From DGNJ01 sp002388905 (GTDB taxonomy: Bacteria > Pseudomonadota > Gammaproteobacteria > Pseudomonadales > Porticoccaceae): DNA of 64,000 nucleotides. Within the stretch, counting starts at the first letter, position 1. Every line of letters starts with the position of its first letter. Shown one piece after another: positions 9,006-17,788 of the stretch. The position numbers were made by a program, and so were the translations under genes. The notes below the pieces were generated by a model. The model did not search any database, was not told the DNA's origin, and worked only from the letters and a program-made list of their open reading frames with translations. The DNA lies in contig DAITSJ010000005.1 in the NCBI GenBank assembly GCA_036843405.1, forward strand, positions 166,016 through 230,015, in the 5' to 3' direction.

Positions 9006-10112
9006 ATGTCCGGCTCGAGTGACAATCACGCCAGGCCTCTCGGCGTCGGCATTATCGGGGCCAACCCGGATCGCGGCTGGGCCCGCGACGCCCACATTCC
9101 CGCCCTGGCGGCGCTCGATGACTTCGATCTGCGGGCGGTCAGTACCAGCCGTCCGGAGTCCGCAAGGGCCGCAGCCCGGCAATTCGGTGTCGAGGGCTTC
9201 GACAGTCATCAAGCCCTGGTCGGGCAACCGGATGTCGACCTGGTGGTGATCACCGTCAAGGTGCCCGCTCACCGGGCCCTGGTGACCGCCGCCCTGGAGG
9301 CAGGCAAACACGTGCTTTGCGAATGGCCCCTGGGTAATGGCCTGGCGGAGGCGCAGGCCCTGGCGGACCTGGCCGGACGCAGCCCTGGCCGGGCTTTCGT
9401 TGGCCTTCAGGCCCGCTCGTCGCCGGTTATCCGCTATGTGCGGGACCTGGTCGCCGATGGCTATGTGGGGGAGGTTCTGGCGACGACGTTGACGGCTTCG
9501 GGGATGGCCTGGGGCAATGCCATCGACAATGCCAATGCCTATATCAACGACCGCGATAATGGCGCCTCCCTGCTGACGATCCCGTTCGGGCACGCGGTGG
9601 ACGCCCTGTGCTGGTGTCTGGGCGAGTTCGATTCGCTGACCTCGACCCTGGCCACGCGCCAGCCATGGATCGTCAATGCGGATACCGGCGAAAAGCTGCC
9701 ACGAACGGTGGCGGACCAGGTTGTAGTCAGCGGCCGGCTCAGTTCGGGAACAGTGGCGGCGATACACTACCGGGGTGGCGCGAGCCGTGGCGACAACCTT
9801 CTCTGGACTATCCATGGCACCGACGGCGAACTGATGCTCCGGGCCGGGCACGGCCATCTGCAGATTGCCGGGCCCCGGCTCTATGGCGCCCGCGGAAGCG
9901 ACACTGATCTGGCCGGGCTCGACACGCCGTCATATTACAGCCGTGCGCCCCGCGTCCCTGCCGGGCCCGCCTTTAATGTTGGCCAGGCCTACGCCGGGCT
10001 CGCGGCTGATATCAGAAACGGGACCAACGGGATTCCCGGTTTTGACGACGCGGTGAACCGTCATCGGCTGATCGAGGAAATCTCCGCGGGGAGGATGTTT
10101 CCGGAAAGCTGA
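9006..10112 (+). CDS. Gfo/Idh/MocA family protein, Gal80-like
   Basis: 368-residue protein with an N-terminal Rossmann domain (VGIIGANPDRGWARDAHIPAL) and the C-terminal alpha/beta domain of this family. The motif that normally reads E-K-P, with the catalytic lysine, reads CEWPLG here, as in Gal80-like members. Dehydrogenase activity is therefore uncertain and a binding or regulatory role is possible. The start was set at ATG 9006, 2 nt after the P450 stop; upstream in-frame codons overlap the P450 reading frame. Known relatives act on sugars or bind NAD(P); the ligand is unknown. Confidence 0.85.
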   Translation: MSGSSDNHARPLGVGIIGANPDRGWARDAHIPALAALDDFDLRAVSTSRPESARAAARQFGVEGFDSHQALVGQPDVDLVVITVKVPAHRALVTAALEAGKHVLCEWPLGNGLAEAQALADLAGRSPGRAFVGLQARSSPVIRYVRDLVADGYVGEVLATTLTASGMAWGNAIDNANAYINDRDNGASLLTIPFGHAVDALCWCLGEFDSLTSTLATRQPWIVNADTGEKLPRTVADQVVVSGRLSSGTVAAIHYRGGASRGDNLLWTIHGTDGELMLRAGHGHLQIAGPRLYGARGSDTDLAGLDTPSYYSRAPRVPAGPAFNVGQAYAGLAADIRNGTNGIPGFDDAVNRHRLIEEISAGRMFPES

Positions 10113-10182
10113 CGAAAAGGAGTGGCCCAACAAGCGGCAGAACTGATGTCGTTTGCGACGGAAAGATATTTCTCCCGCATGC

Positions 10183-10210
10183 TTGACAATAAAGGGATGC
10201 GGGTATAAAA
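10183..10210 (+). promoter_or_regulatory. Sigma-70-type promoter of TonB receptor 1
   Basis: A consensus -35 TTGACA (10183-10188) is followed at a 15-16 nt spacing by TATAAA/ATAAAA (10204-10210). The -10 overlaps the inverted repeat at 10208-10225, an arrangement expected for repression. Confidence 0.6.
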
Positions 10211-10225
10211 CAGACATGTTTGTTT
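10208..10225. promoter_or_regulatory. Candidate TetR-type operator at TonB receptor 1 promoter
   Basis: AAACAGACATGTTTGTTT is an 18-bp near-perfect palindrome (16 of 18 positions symmetrical) overlapping the -10 region. The 10-bp core ACAGACATGT recurs as a direct repeat at 10269-10278, 59 bp downstream and still upstream of the start codon. Confidence 0.55.
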
Positions 10226-10316
10226 GTAGTTTGTAATGCAGGATTCTCGTGTCTCTACCTGACAAATGACAGACATGTACTGACCTTCAACGACAAAAAA
10301 ATTATCAGGGGGAATT

Positions 10317-12596
10317 ATGAAAAATTATCGTTCCACCATCGCCAAAACCGTGTTCACACTGGCGACAATCGCGATCGCCTTTCCGGCTTTGCCGGTGCTT
10401 GCCCAGGAAAAACGCGCTTCCGGTATCCAGGAAGTGTTGGTCACCGCCCGCCGGCGCGAGGAATCCCTGCAGGATACGCCGGTCGCGGTATCCGCGTTTT
10501 CCGAGCAGTTTATCGAGAATAGTTTCGCTTCCAATCTCGACGATATGGGCAAGTATGCGCCCAATGTGGTGCTGGACACCCAGCAGTTTGGGGGTGGCGC
10601 GCTCAACGCATCGATACGGGGCCTGAGTTACGACGAGGTGGAAAAGACCTATGAGCCGTCTGTCGGTGTCTCCGTGGACGGTGTTTTCTTTTCCCACAAC
10701 AGCGGTGCCATGATCGATATGTTCGATATCGAGTCCATCGAGATCCTGCGCGGGCCCCAGGGCACCCTGTTTGGCCGCAACACAATGGGCGGCACGATCA
10801 ATATCCAGCGTACCAGGCCGTCCCAGGATTTCGGTGCCAAACTATCGCTGGCGGCAGGCAGTTATGATCGACGCGATGTGAAGGCCCGGATTACCGGACC
10901 GCTCATTGACGGTGTCCTCGCGGGCAAGCTCGGCTTTTATCAACTGAGTGCCGATTCCCATACTGATAATTTCTTCACCGGAAAAGACGACGATGGGATC
11001 GACCGGCAGTCTTTCCTCGGATCATTGTTGTGGACGCCAACCGAGAACCTCGACATTCAGCTCAACGTCGACTATCTGGACGACGATTCGGAATTTCCGG
11101 GCGTCCTTAACCTGACACTAGCCGGTGATGCCGGCGGCAACGGCTTCTGCGACCTGTTCGGGGCCTGTGCCTCCAACTCCCTCGTTCCGGCAGAAGCCAG
11201 CGACTTTGACGTCTCTTTCAGTCAAAAGCCTTTTGTCAGCACGGTGGAGGCCAAGACTTATAGCCTGAACGTAGACTGGCGTCTGGATTCATTTACCCTG
11301 ACGTCAATTACCGCCTATAACGAGCTTGACGAGATTCTGGACCAGGAAAACACCGGGGCTGTCGATCGGGATCCGCTCACCCTGGCGCTGGACCCTCTCA
11401 ATGGCGAACCGTTCCTCACCGCTTTTCGGGACCAGCATCTGGAGCAATGGAGCCAGGAGATCCGTCTAACCAGCGATTTCACCGGTCCGCTAAACTTTGT
11501 CGCTGGCCTGTTTTACTTTAAATCGGATTACGAGTTGGATCCGCAAACCGTGGGCCTGTTTGGCGCTGAGATCGACCGTTTCCTGGCGGAGCAACAGCTG
11601 GATTCCTACGCCGTCTATGGTGAGGCGACTTATGAACTGACCGACAAGGCTCGCCTGATCGTCGGTGGTCGCTATACCTACGAGGAGAAGGAACTGGAGA
11701 TCAACGAAGTGGCCCTGGGCTTTACATGCCCGGACCCGAACGCGCCGGCAGGGGCGGAAGAGTGCCGGGACCCGACGGTGGACTTCGACAACTTCAGTCC
11801 CCGGCTCGGTATCGACTACCACTTTAGCGATACCCTGATGGCATACTTTACCTATTCCGTGGGCTTCCGCAGCGGTGGGTGGAACGGCCGGGCCCAGACC
11901 CAGTCCAGCATCGGTCCCTATGATCCGGAAACCCTGGATAATTTCGAGGTGGGTATCCGGTCGGACTGGCTGGACAATCGGTTGCGCGTCAACGCCACCG
12001 TATTCCACATGAAGTACGACGACAAACAGGAAGCCATTATTCGGCAGTCTCCGGTCAGTCTCGCCACTGAGACGTTGGTGGAAAATGCCGCGTCGGCCAA
12101 GATCGACGGTGTTGAACTGGAAGTCCAGGCGTCTCTTACGCCCAATCTCCAGTTTCGGTCCGCCGTTGGCTATCTGGATGCCAGGTTCGACGAGTTCCTG
12201 GATAACCAGGGCAACGATATCAAGGATCAGCGCCATATTTCCTACACGCCGGAGTGGACGTTCAGCGCCGGTGCCGACTATTTCCTGACTCTGGAGGATC
12301 TGGGTGGTGAAGTGATTCTGACGACCAATTATAGCTGGAAGGACGACTACTCGACTGATCCCGTTGTCGACCCGCTTGGCTTTGAGCGGGAAATTATCGA
12401 AAACTACGGAGAATGGGATTTCTCTGCCAGCTACGAGCATTTTATCGGCGACAAGCGACTCCGGGTCTCGGCCTTCCTGCATGATGCCTTCCATGACGAG
12501 GGTCGGATTCACCGGGTGACTAATGCTGGAGGCTTCGTCTTCGGGGATCAGGAACCCGGCCGAACCTGGGGTGTAGAACTTACTTTCGAAATGTAG
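10317..12596 (+). CDS. TonB-dependent outer-membrane receptor 1
   Basis: 759-residue outer-membrane receptor for energised import of a bulky substrate. A Sec signal peptide ends near PVLAQ (about residue 29). The plug begins with IQEVLVTARRREESLQDTP, followed by the VEILRGPQGTLFGRNTMGG plug motif. The rest is a 22-strand barrel with many alternating aromatic strands. It belongs to the large 'EEVVVTAQ+R' receptor group often found in catabolic islands. The last strand ends GVELTFEM, so the terminal residue is Met rather than the usual aromatic. It has its own promoter and operator, and a strong terminator follows, so it is probably monocistronic. Confidence 0.93.
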   Translation: MKNYRSTIAKTVFTLATIAIAFPALPVLAQEKRASGIQEVLVTARRREESLQDTPVAVSAFSEQFIENSFASNLDDMGKYAPNVVLDTQQFGGGALNASIRGLSYDEVEKTYEPSVGVSVDGVFFSHNSGAMIDMFDIESIEILRGPQGTLFGRNTMGGTINIQRTRPSQDFGAKLSLAAGSYDRRDVKARITGPLIDGVLAGKLGFYQLSADSHTDNFFTGKDDDGIDRQSFLGSLLWTPTENLDIQLNVDYLDDDSEFPGVLNLTLAGDAGGNGFCDLFGACASNSLVPAEASDFDVSFSQKPFVSTVEAKTYSLNVDWRLDSFTLTSITAYNELDEILDQENTGAVDRDPLTLALDPLNGEPFLTAFRDQHLEQWSQEIRLTSDFTGPLNFVAGLFYFKSDYELDPQTVGLFGAEIDRFLAEQQLDSYAVYGEATYELTDKARLIVGGRYTYEEKELEINEVALGFTCPDPNAPAGAEECRDPTVDFDNFSPRLGIDYHFSDTLMAYFTYSVGFRSGGWNGRAQTQSSIGPYDPETLDNFEVGIRSDWLDNRLRVNATVFHMKYDDKQEAIIRQSPVSLATETLVENAASAKIDGVELEVQASLTPNLQFRSAVGYLDARFDEFLDNQGNDIKDQRHISYTPEWTFSAGADYFLTLEDLGGEVILTTNYSWKDDYSTDPVVDPLGFEREIIENYGEWDFSASYEHFIGDKRLRVSAFLHDAFHDEGRIHRVTNAGGFVFGDQEPGRTWGVELTFEM

Positions 12597-12609
12597 CCGG
12601 TCAAACAAG

Positions 12610-12632
12610 CGCGCCTCCGGGCGCGTTTTTTT
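12610..12632 (+). terminator. Rho-independent terminator after TonB receptor 1
   Basis: Stem CGCGCC / GGCGCG with a TCCG loop, followed by seven T residues, 13 nt after the stop codon. Confidence 0.85.
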
Positions 12633-13030
12633 CTCCCCAGCCTAATCGCTTTTTTTAGTATCCATTAACGCTGATTGTGAAGTCGAAGTGAGTATTACGC
12701 AGGCATTCAAGGCGGGAAAGTAACGCGTGCGACAGGAAAGCAGAATCGCTTTTGACCGGGCAGCCGGTGATAGGTGCCGGCACCATGAGTTTATTCACCA
12801 GCGTTTCCGTGGCGCCCGATCTTGCCACAAAAAGTATCTCCTTTTTTTCCGACGTCATAAGAGGTCGGTCAGTATAGCCGGCTGCATCATTAACTGTTTT
12901 CGCGACACCTTTCGCGATACTGCCGACTTTTCCGGCGGTGTGCCTGTAGTGATGCGTTGAGTAGACAATAGTTTTCCGGTGGTGCCAGTCGGTGCCCCCA
13001 CCGATAACAACCTGGATGAGAGCAGTAAAC
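12633..13030. other. Intergenic region with no gene detected
   Basis: About 400 bases without a credible coding frame. It contains a perfect 12-bp palindrome GGTGCCGGCACC at 12773-12784. It must also hold the promoter of the SnoaL-like gene at 13031, but no convincing -35/-10 pair could be picked. Confidence 0.4.
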
Positions 13031-13474
13031 ATGAGTGAAATGACAGTGGTTACCCTTCTCGAGGAAGCCAAGATTGAAAAGGTCCTGAACCGCTATGCCA
13101 CCGCCCTGGATAGCCGAAACTGGTCCGAGCTCGCCGAAGTGTTTGCACCGGATGCAACGGCCAATTACCAGGGGATAGGCCTGTGTAACGGCCTGGGAGA
13201 AATTGTCGAACTGGTGAAATCGGTGCTCGGTCAATGCGGCCCCACCCAGCACCTGTTGGGTAACGTGGACGTCCAGGTAAATGGGTCCGAAGCGCAAGCC
13301 AGGTGTTATCTCCAGGCCATTCATGTGGGTATCGGCGACTATGAGGGACAAATCCTCACAGTCTGGGGAGAGTACCGGGACGAGCTTCGGCGTACGCCGG
13401 CGGGATGGCGTATTGTCTACCGGGAACTGGCCGGTATCCATACCGAGGGCGATATCGGCCTCGGCCAGGAATAA
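13031..13474 (+). CDS. SnoaL-like (NTF2-fold) protein
   Basis: 147-residue alpha+beta-barrel protein of the nuclear transport factor 2/SnoaL superfamily. It shows the usual opening KIEKVLNRYATALDSRNWSEL, then EVFAPDATANYQG, and ends with a strand motif AGWRIVYRELAGI. Superfamily members include ketosteroid isomerase, bile acid 7-alpha-dehydratase (BaiE), polyketide cyclases and oxygenase beta subunits, so isomerase, dehydratase or accessory roles are possible. The start at 13031 (MSEMTV) was preferred to an ATG 39 nt upstream because it begins just before the conserved domain. It is followed 36 nt later by the EthD gene. Confidence 0.8.
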   Translation: MSEMTVVTLLEEAKIEKVLNRYATALDSRNWSELAEVFAPDATANYQGIGLCNGLGEIVELVKSVLGQCGPTQHLLGNVDVQVNGSEAQARCYLQAIHVGIGDYEGQILTVWGEYRDELRRTPAGWRIVYRELAGIHTEGDIGLGQE

Positions 13475-13510
13475 TTTCATGGCCGCCAAACCGGCAGGAG
13501 ATAAAACTTC

Positions 13511-13867
13511 ATGATCAAGATGATAACGCTGCTTAAGCGAAAAGCCGGCATGACACTTCGAGAGTTTATCGACTACTACGAGGCCAGCCACCGGGTTATT
13601 GGCGAGAAGTATCTCCGCGGTCATGCCAGCCGGTATGTACGGCGCTATCTTCACCCGATTGCGGATCCCGCCTCGGGAAATATAAAGGATGCCGAATACG
13701 ATGTGCTCATGGAAATCTGGTTTCCCGACCAGGCTGCATTCGAGGCCGCCATGGAGGCGGTTACCCAACCGGAAGCAGCGCGGGAGATTGCCGAGGACGA
13801 AGCCCGGCTGTTCGATCCCGAGAGGCGGTGCACCTTTACCGTCGAAGAATTCGAATCCGATATGTGA
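13511..13867 (+). CDS. EthD domain-containing protein
   Basis: 118-residue dimeric alpha+beta-barrel (ferredoxin-like) protein. The N-terminus MIKMITLLKRKAGMTLREF, with the following DYYEASHRVIGEKY segment, is the classic EthD layout, and VLMEIWFPDQAAFEAAM follows. EthD-type proteins accompany oxygenases in ether and polyketide metabolism; related folds act as decarboxylases, cyclases or small monooxygenases. It lies directly after the SnoaL-like gene and is likely co-transcribed with it. The hairpin element begins 13 nt after its stop. Exact activity unknown. Confidence 0.85.
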   Translation: MIKMITLLKRKAGMTLREFIDYYEASHRVIGEKYLRGHASRYVRRYLHPIADPASGNIKDAEYDVLMEIWFPDQAAFEAAMEAVTQPEAAREIAEDEARLFDPERRCTFTVEEFESDM

Positions 13868-13880
13868 CTTTTAGCCGGCG

Positions 13881-14066
13881 CTAGTGGGCCATGCGTGAAA
13901 TAAGGTGACTAAGAAGCACAGCCAGATAATGCGGATCACCAAAAGTAGGCGCTTTAGGCGAGGCGAGAATGTGCAGGCATAGTGGCGCTATGTCAAACTT
14001 TCTCAACGCAGAGACGCGTTATCTGGCGAAGTGATCTGTTACCTTATTTTGCGCACGGCCCACTAG
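13881..14066. repeat. 186-bp long inverted-repeat (MITE-like hairpin) element
   Basis: Both ends carry CTAGTGGGCC in inverted orientation, and the terminal arms stay matched for about 52 nt with a few mismatches (for example AAATAAGGT and CCAGATAA in both arms). A small apex hairpin GGCATAG/CTATGTC lies at 13976-13994. There is no open reading frame. The size, terminal inverted repeats and TA at the tips resemble a non-autonomous miniature transposable element; a structured RNA or bidirectional terminator is the alternative. No second copy was noticed in the window. Confidence 0.65.
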
Positions 14067-14111
14067 TATCGAGCCGGAAAGTGTTATCCCTACTAATCCA
14101 GGAGTCTCTCA

Positions 14112-14543
14112 ATGTCCTCTGTAGAACAGCGATTGCAAGCTCTCGAAGACAAACGCGCCCTCCAGGAACGCATTACCGCTTACCTGGTTGCCGTGGATGA
14201 TTTGTCCAGCGTCGACGCCGTCCTGGCGTCGTTCACCGAAGATGCCGTGTTCGACATGACCGGCATCGATTACGGCCGCTTCGAAGGCGAAAAGGAATTG
14301 CGGCAGTTCTTCGAGGGTGTCTTTGCCGGTATGAGCCACCATGCCCATTACGCCACCAATTTCCATATCGACGGACTGCAGGGCGACCGCGCCTCCTGCC
14401 GCACACATGTGATTGGCATGGGTCGCTCCAAGGAAGGCGATGATGTGCTTTTCTACCTGCAATACCATCTGGAGTACCGGCGCACCGGCGACGGCTGGAA
14501 GATAACCCGCTTCAGCGGCAAGCCACTCCTGCCCCTTTCCTGA
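14112..14543 (+). CDS. SnoaL-like (NTF2-fold) protein, MSHHxHY subgroup
   Basis: 143-residue NTF2-fold protein: helical start QALEDKRALQERITAYLVAVDD, SFTEDAVFDMTGI, then the distinctive FAGMSHHAHYATNF and the closing DGWKITRFSG. The protein at 55375-55821 shares the same plan (FADMSHHTHYISNF and GLGRS), so these are paralogues placed in different cassettes. The paired histidines lie where superfamily enzymes place catalytic residues, so an isomerase or dehydratase role is possible (inference). It starts 46 nt after the hairpin element, with AGGAG upstream, and is followed 15 nt later by the GMC oxidoreductase. Confidence 0.83.
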   Translation: MSSVEQRLQALEDKRALQERITAYLVAVDDLSSVDAVLASFTEDAVFDMTGIDYGRFEGEKELRQFFEGVFAGMSHHAHYATNFHIDGLQGDRASCRTHVIGMGRSKEGDDVLFYLQYHLEYRRTGDGWKITRFSGKPLLPLS

Positions 14544-14558
14544 CGTACCGCCAAACCC

Positions 14559-16211
14559 GTGACCACCGAATACAATTACATCATTATCGGCGCCGGTTCC
14601 GCCGGCTGCGTACTGGCCAACCGGCTGTCGGAAGATTCCCGCAACCGGGTACTGCTTCTCGAGGCGGGCGGCAGGAACGAGAGTCCCCTGGTCAAAATGC
14701 CCAAGGGCATCGCCAGGCTGGTGAACAAACCGGATTACACCTGGGCTTACCAGATGAAGCGGGAGCGGACCTCCGGGGCAGTCCCTGAGGTCTGGATCCG
14801 CGGCAAGGGGTTGGGCGGTTCCTCTGCCATTAACGGCATGATCTGGTCCCGGGGACAATCGGCAGATTACGATGCCTGGGAACGGGAGCACGGCTGTTCG
14901 GGCTGGAACTGGAACAGCATGAACGCAGCCCTCAAGTCCATCGAGGACCATGAGCTGGGCCAGGGAGACAATCGTGGCGTGGGCGGCCCGGTTCACATTG
15001 CCGCCGGCGGACAGTTCACCTACCCCCTGTGCGACGACATGCTCGCCGCCGGAGAGAGCCTGGGGTTGAAACGGGTGGGGGACCTCAATGACGAGCACGG
15101 CGGTCGCGTCGGCTATTACAGCCATAATATTCTCAAGGGGCGGCGGGTCAGCGGCGCCCGGGCTTTTCTCGATCCGGCCCGGCGCCGGTCCAACCTGGAT
15201 ATCGTGACCGGTGCCACGGCCCGGCGAATCCTGTTCGATGGAGATCGGGCCAGCGGTGTGGAAGTCAGCACCTCCAACGGGCGGACAACGTTCCGGTGCC
15301 GGGGCGAAATAGTCGTCTCCGGCGGAACCCTCGAGAGTCCCCGCCTGCTCCAGTTGTCCGGGATCGGTCCCCGGGACGTGCTCGACGCCGCCGGTGTGCC
15401 GGTGATCTGCCACAGCCCCGACGTGGGACAGCGTATGCGCGAACACCTGTCTTTTGCCATGCCGTTCCGCATTCGGGGCAATATTGGCAGCCACCGTCAT
15501 TTCATGGGAGCCGGGCTGGTGAAAAGTGTTCTTCAATACCAGTTTTTTGGCCGTGGGGCGATGGCCAATGGGCCATTCGAGGTGGGAGCCTTTGCCCGCG
15601 TCGGTGCAGGAGAAGGGCCGCCGGACCTGCAGCTTTACCTGGCGGGCTATACCTTTGCCCTGAGCGACGACAACCACCCCGTGCCACTGGCCGACATCGA
15701 CCGGGAACCGGGTCTTTCGATCTATGGCCAGCTTTTGCAGCTCACCAGTGAGGGATCTCTCCGGATCACCTCTCCCGACCCGTCGGTGCCGGCGGCAATT
15801 GTTCCCAACTGGCTGGCGACGGAAGCGGATCGACGCATGGCAGTGGCGACGGTGCGCTATATCCGGCGTTATGCCGACCAGCCGGCGTTGCGTCAGCATA
15901 TTGTCCGGGAGCTGTTGCCGGGTGAACACTGTCAGTCCGATGACGACATTCTGGCGGCCTTCCAGAAACTTTCCACCAGCGGATTGCACGGCACAGGTAC
16001 CTGCCGGATGGGCGGTGACGAAACGGCGGTATTGGACCCGCGCCTGCGGGTCAACGGCGTGCACGGGCTGCGCGTGGCGGACTGCTCGGTAATGCCGGGT
16101 CTTATTTCCGGTAACACCAATGCCCCGGCCATGGCCCTCGGCTGGCGGGCCGCCGACCTGATCCTGGAGGATCGGCAGGCCATGGCCGGCGCGTCTCGGC
16201 GGGCGAATTAA
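14559..16211 (+). CDS. GMC family FAD-dependent oxidoreductase (choline dehydrogenase-like)
   Basis: 550-residue glucose-methanol-choline oxidoreductase. The FAD-binding motif YIIIGAGSAGCVLANRL opens the protein, and GKGLGGSSAINGMI is the first GMC signature. The catalytic His is in GLHGTGTCRMG and the second site residue in GNTNAPAMA. The family oxidises primary or secondary alcohols to aldehydes or ketones. Translation begins with GTG at 14559, directly at the conserved N-terminus, although no clear ribosome site is visible, so coupling to the SnoaL-like gene 15 nt upstream is likely. No signal peptide. The aldo/keto reductase follows 14 nt later. Confidence 0.92.
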   Translation: MTTEYNYIIIGAGSAGCVLANRLSEDSRNRVLLLEAGGRNESPLVKMPKGIARLVNKPDYTWAYQMKRERTSGAVPEVWIRGKGLGGSSAINGMIWSRGQSADYDAWEREHGCSGWNWNSMNAALKSIEDHELGQGDNRGVGGPVHIAAGGQFTYPLCDDMLAAGESLGLKRVGDLNDEHGGRVGYYSHNILKGRRVSGARAFLDPARRRSNLDIVTGATARRILFDGDRASGVEVSTSNGRTTFRCRGEIVVSGGTLESPRLLQLSGIGPRDVLDAAGVPVICHSPDVGQRMREHLSFAMPFRIRGNIGSHRHFMGAGLVKSVLQYQFFGRGAMANGPFEVGAFARVGAGEGPPDLQLYLAGYTFALSDDNHPVPLADIDREPGLSIYGQLLQLTSEGSLRITSPDPSVPAAIVPNWLATEADRRMAVATVRYIRRYADQPALRQHIVRELLPGEHCQSDDDILAAFQKLSTSGLHGTGTCRMGGDETAVLDPRLRVNGVHGLRVADCSVMPGLISGNTNAPAMALGWRAADLILEDRQAMAGASRRAN

Positions 16212-16225
16212 AATGAGGAGCCGTC

Positions 16226-17161
16226 ATGGAGAAACGACAGATTGGTAAATCCGGCCTGTGGGTCAATCCCATCGGCTTTGGCGCTAACGCCGTCGGCGGT
16301 CACAATATCTACGGACCCCTGGACGAGAGCGCCGGCAAGGCAGTAATGCGCGCCGCCATCGAAGCGGGGGTGGATTTTATCGACACCGCTTTTATTTACG
16401 GCCCCGAGCGGTCGGAGGTGCTGGTGGGCGAAGTGATCCGGGAAATGGGGGTCCGCAATCAGGTGGTATTGGCCACCAAGGATGCTTACCGCTTTACCGA
16501 CGACGGCGTCGTGTTCGACAACTCGCCGGATTTTTTGCGTGAATGCGTCGACGCCTGCCTGCGCCGCTTGCAGACCGACTATATCGACCTGTTTTATATT
16601 CACCAGCCCGACGAGAATACACCCAAGGACCAGGCGGTGGCTGCGCTCCAGGAACTGAAAGCAGAGGGAAAGATCCGCGCCATCGGTGTTTCCAATTTCT
16701 CCCTGGCACAACTGGAGGAGGCCAACCGGAACGGGGGTGTGGATGCCGTCCAGAATCAGTACAGCCTGCTGGTGCGCGATGCGGAAAAGGATGTCCTGTC
16801 GTACGCGGCGAGAGAAGGTATAACGTTCGTACCCTATTTTCCCCTGGCCAGTGGCCTGCTGGCGGGTAAATACCGCCCGGAAACCCGGTTTGCCGATCAC
16901 CGGGCCGATAACCCGCTGTTCCAGGGCGAGGCTTTTCAGCGAAACCTGGAAAAAGTCGAGCAGTTGCGCCCCATCGCCAGGGCCCACGGCGCCGAGGTCG
17001 GCCATATCGCCCTGGCCTGGTGCCTTTCCCGAAACGGGATCGACGCCATTATTCCCGGCGCCAAGGATAAGGCCCAGTTGCAGAGCAACTTAAAGGCGGG
17101 ACAGGTGCAATTATCGGAAGCGGAAATCAACCGTATCGACAGGCTTTTTGCGCCCGAATAG
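16226..17161 (+). CDS. Aldo/keto reductase
   Basis: 311-residue NADPH-dependent TIM-barrel reductase. The catalytic tetrad is visible: Asp and Tyr in DTAFIYGPERSE, Lys in LATKDAY and His in DLFYIHQPD. The C-terminal IDAIIPGAKDKAQLQSN binds the cofactor phosphate. It closes the SnoaL-GMC-AKR operon (GAGGAG-type ribosome site, 14 nt spacing) and could reduce a carbonyl or run in reverse on an alcohol. It converges with the minus-strand SnoaL-like gene at 17211. Between them a GCCAGGGG/CCCCTGGC stem (17169-17199) lacks a T tract. Confidence 0.92.
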   Translation: MEKRQIGKSGLWVNPIGFGANAVGGHNIYGPLDESAGKAVMRAAIEAGVDFIDTAFIYGPERSEVLVGEVIREMGVRNQVVLATKDAYRFTDDGVVFDNSPDFLRECVDACLRRLQTDYIDLFYIHQPDENTPKDQAVAALQELKAEGKIRAIGVSNFSLAQLEEANRNGGVDAVQNQYSLLVRDAEKDVLSYAAREGITFVPYFPLASGLLAGKYRPETRFADHRADNPLFQGEAFQRNLEKVEQLRPIARAHGAEVGHIALAWCLSRNGIDAIIPGAKDKAQLQSNLKAGQVQLSEAEINRIDRLFAPE

Positions 17162-17210
17162 GGACGAAGCCAGGGGCCATATGGCGGGCGACCCCTGGCG
17201 GCGGTTCAGA

Positions 17211-17624
17211 TTATTCCCCGTGCAGCACCTTGAATGATCGCTGCTTGAAACGCCATTCACCTCTTTCCTTGACGATAATATCGTCGTACTGGCCGCGGGG
17301 CCGGATCACTTCGCCGTCCTGCATCTCGGCCACCTCTGATGTGTAGGTGCGCGCGTAGCAGGTGTCTCCTTCGAAGCGCAATCGTCCCGGTGTTGCCACC
17401 ATGTGCACGAAGGGAAACAGTTTCATGGCTTCCAGCCAGCCTTTGACGATATTTTCCCGGCCGACGGTTTTCTCCATGCCCGGAATGTGGGGCATATTCC
17501 ATTCGCTGTCCTCTGCCCAGGTATCGCCCCAGATGTCCGGGTCGCGCTGACAGACACCGTCGGCGTATTGTTCGAGAAGTTCGCGAACGGCAAGACGGTC
17601 TTCGATATTGCCTTTGGATGTCAT
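17211..17624 (-). CDS. SnoaL-like (NTF2-fold) protein
   Basis: 137-residue NTF2-fold protein: start IEDRLAVRELLEQYADGVCQRD, then DTWAEDSEWNMPHIPGM, and the end strand RGEWRFKQRSFKVLHG. It is the only SnoaL-like gene in this part on the minus strand and is divergent from TonB receptor 2. The start at 17624 (MTSKGNIED) has GGAGA about 10 nt upstream; a longer frame reaching 18038 has no domain support. It has its own promoter-like pair at 17789-17818. Function unknown; isomerase, dehydratase or oxygenase-accessory roles are possible for this fold. Confidence 0.82.
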   Translation of the reverse strand: MTSKGNIEDRLAVRELLEQYADGVCQRDPDIWGDTWAEDSEWNMPHIPGMEKTVGRENIVKGWLEAMKLFPFVHMVATPGRLRFEGDTCYARTYTSEVAEMQDGEVIRPRGQYDDIIVKERGEWRFKQRSFKVLHGE

Positions 17625-17788
17625 GATGACGATCTCCAATTTTGTTTCATTGAATGACTTGCCTTTACACTTGGAAGGGTTGTGTCTGTTTTTTGTTGGA
17701 CTTGATCTCTGGCGGTGTTTTTTTCGCCGCCATTTCTGTTGATTGGAACTTACGCTGTACCGGAAATTATCTCCCCGGGCTAGGGATG

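Noticed and set aside
17169..17199. Stem GCCAGGGG/CCCCTGGC between convergent genes as a terminator
   Set aside because: The loop is 15 nt and neither strand has a T tract, so a terminator call is not supported; it is only mentioned with the neighbouring gene.
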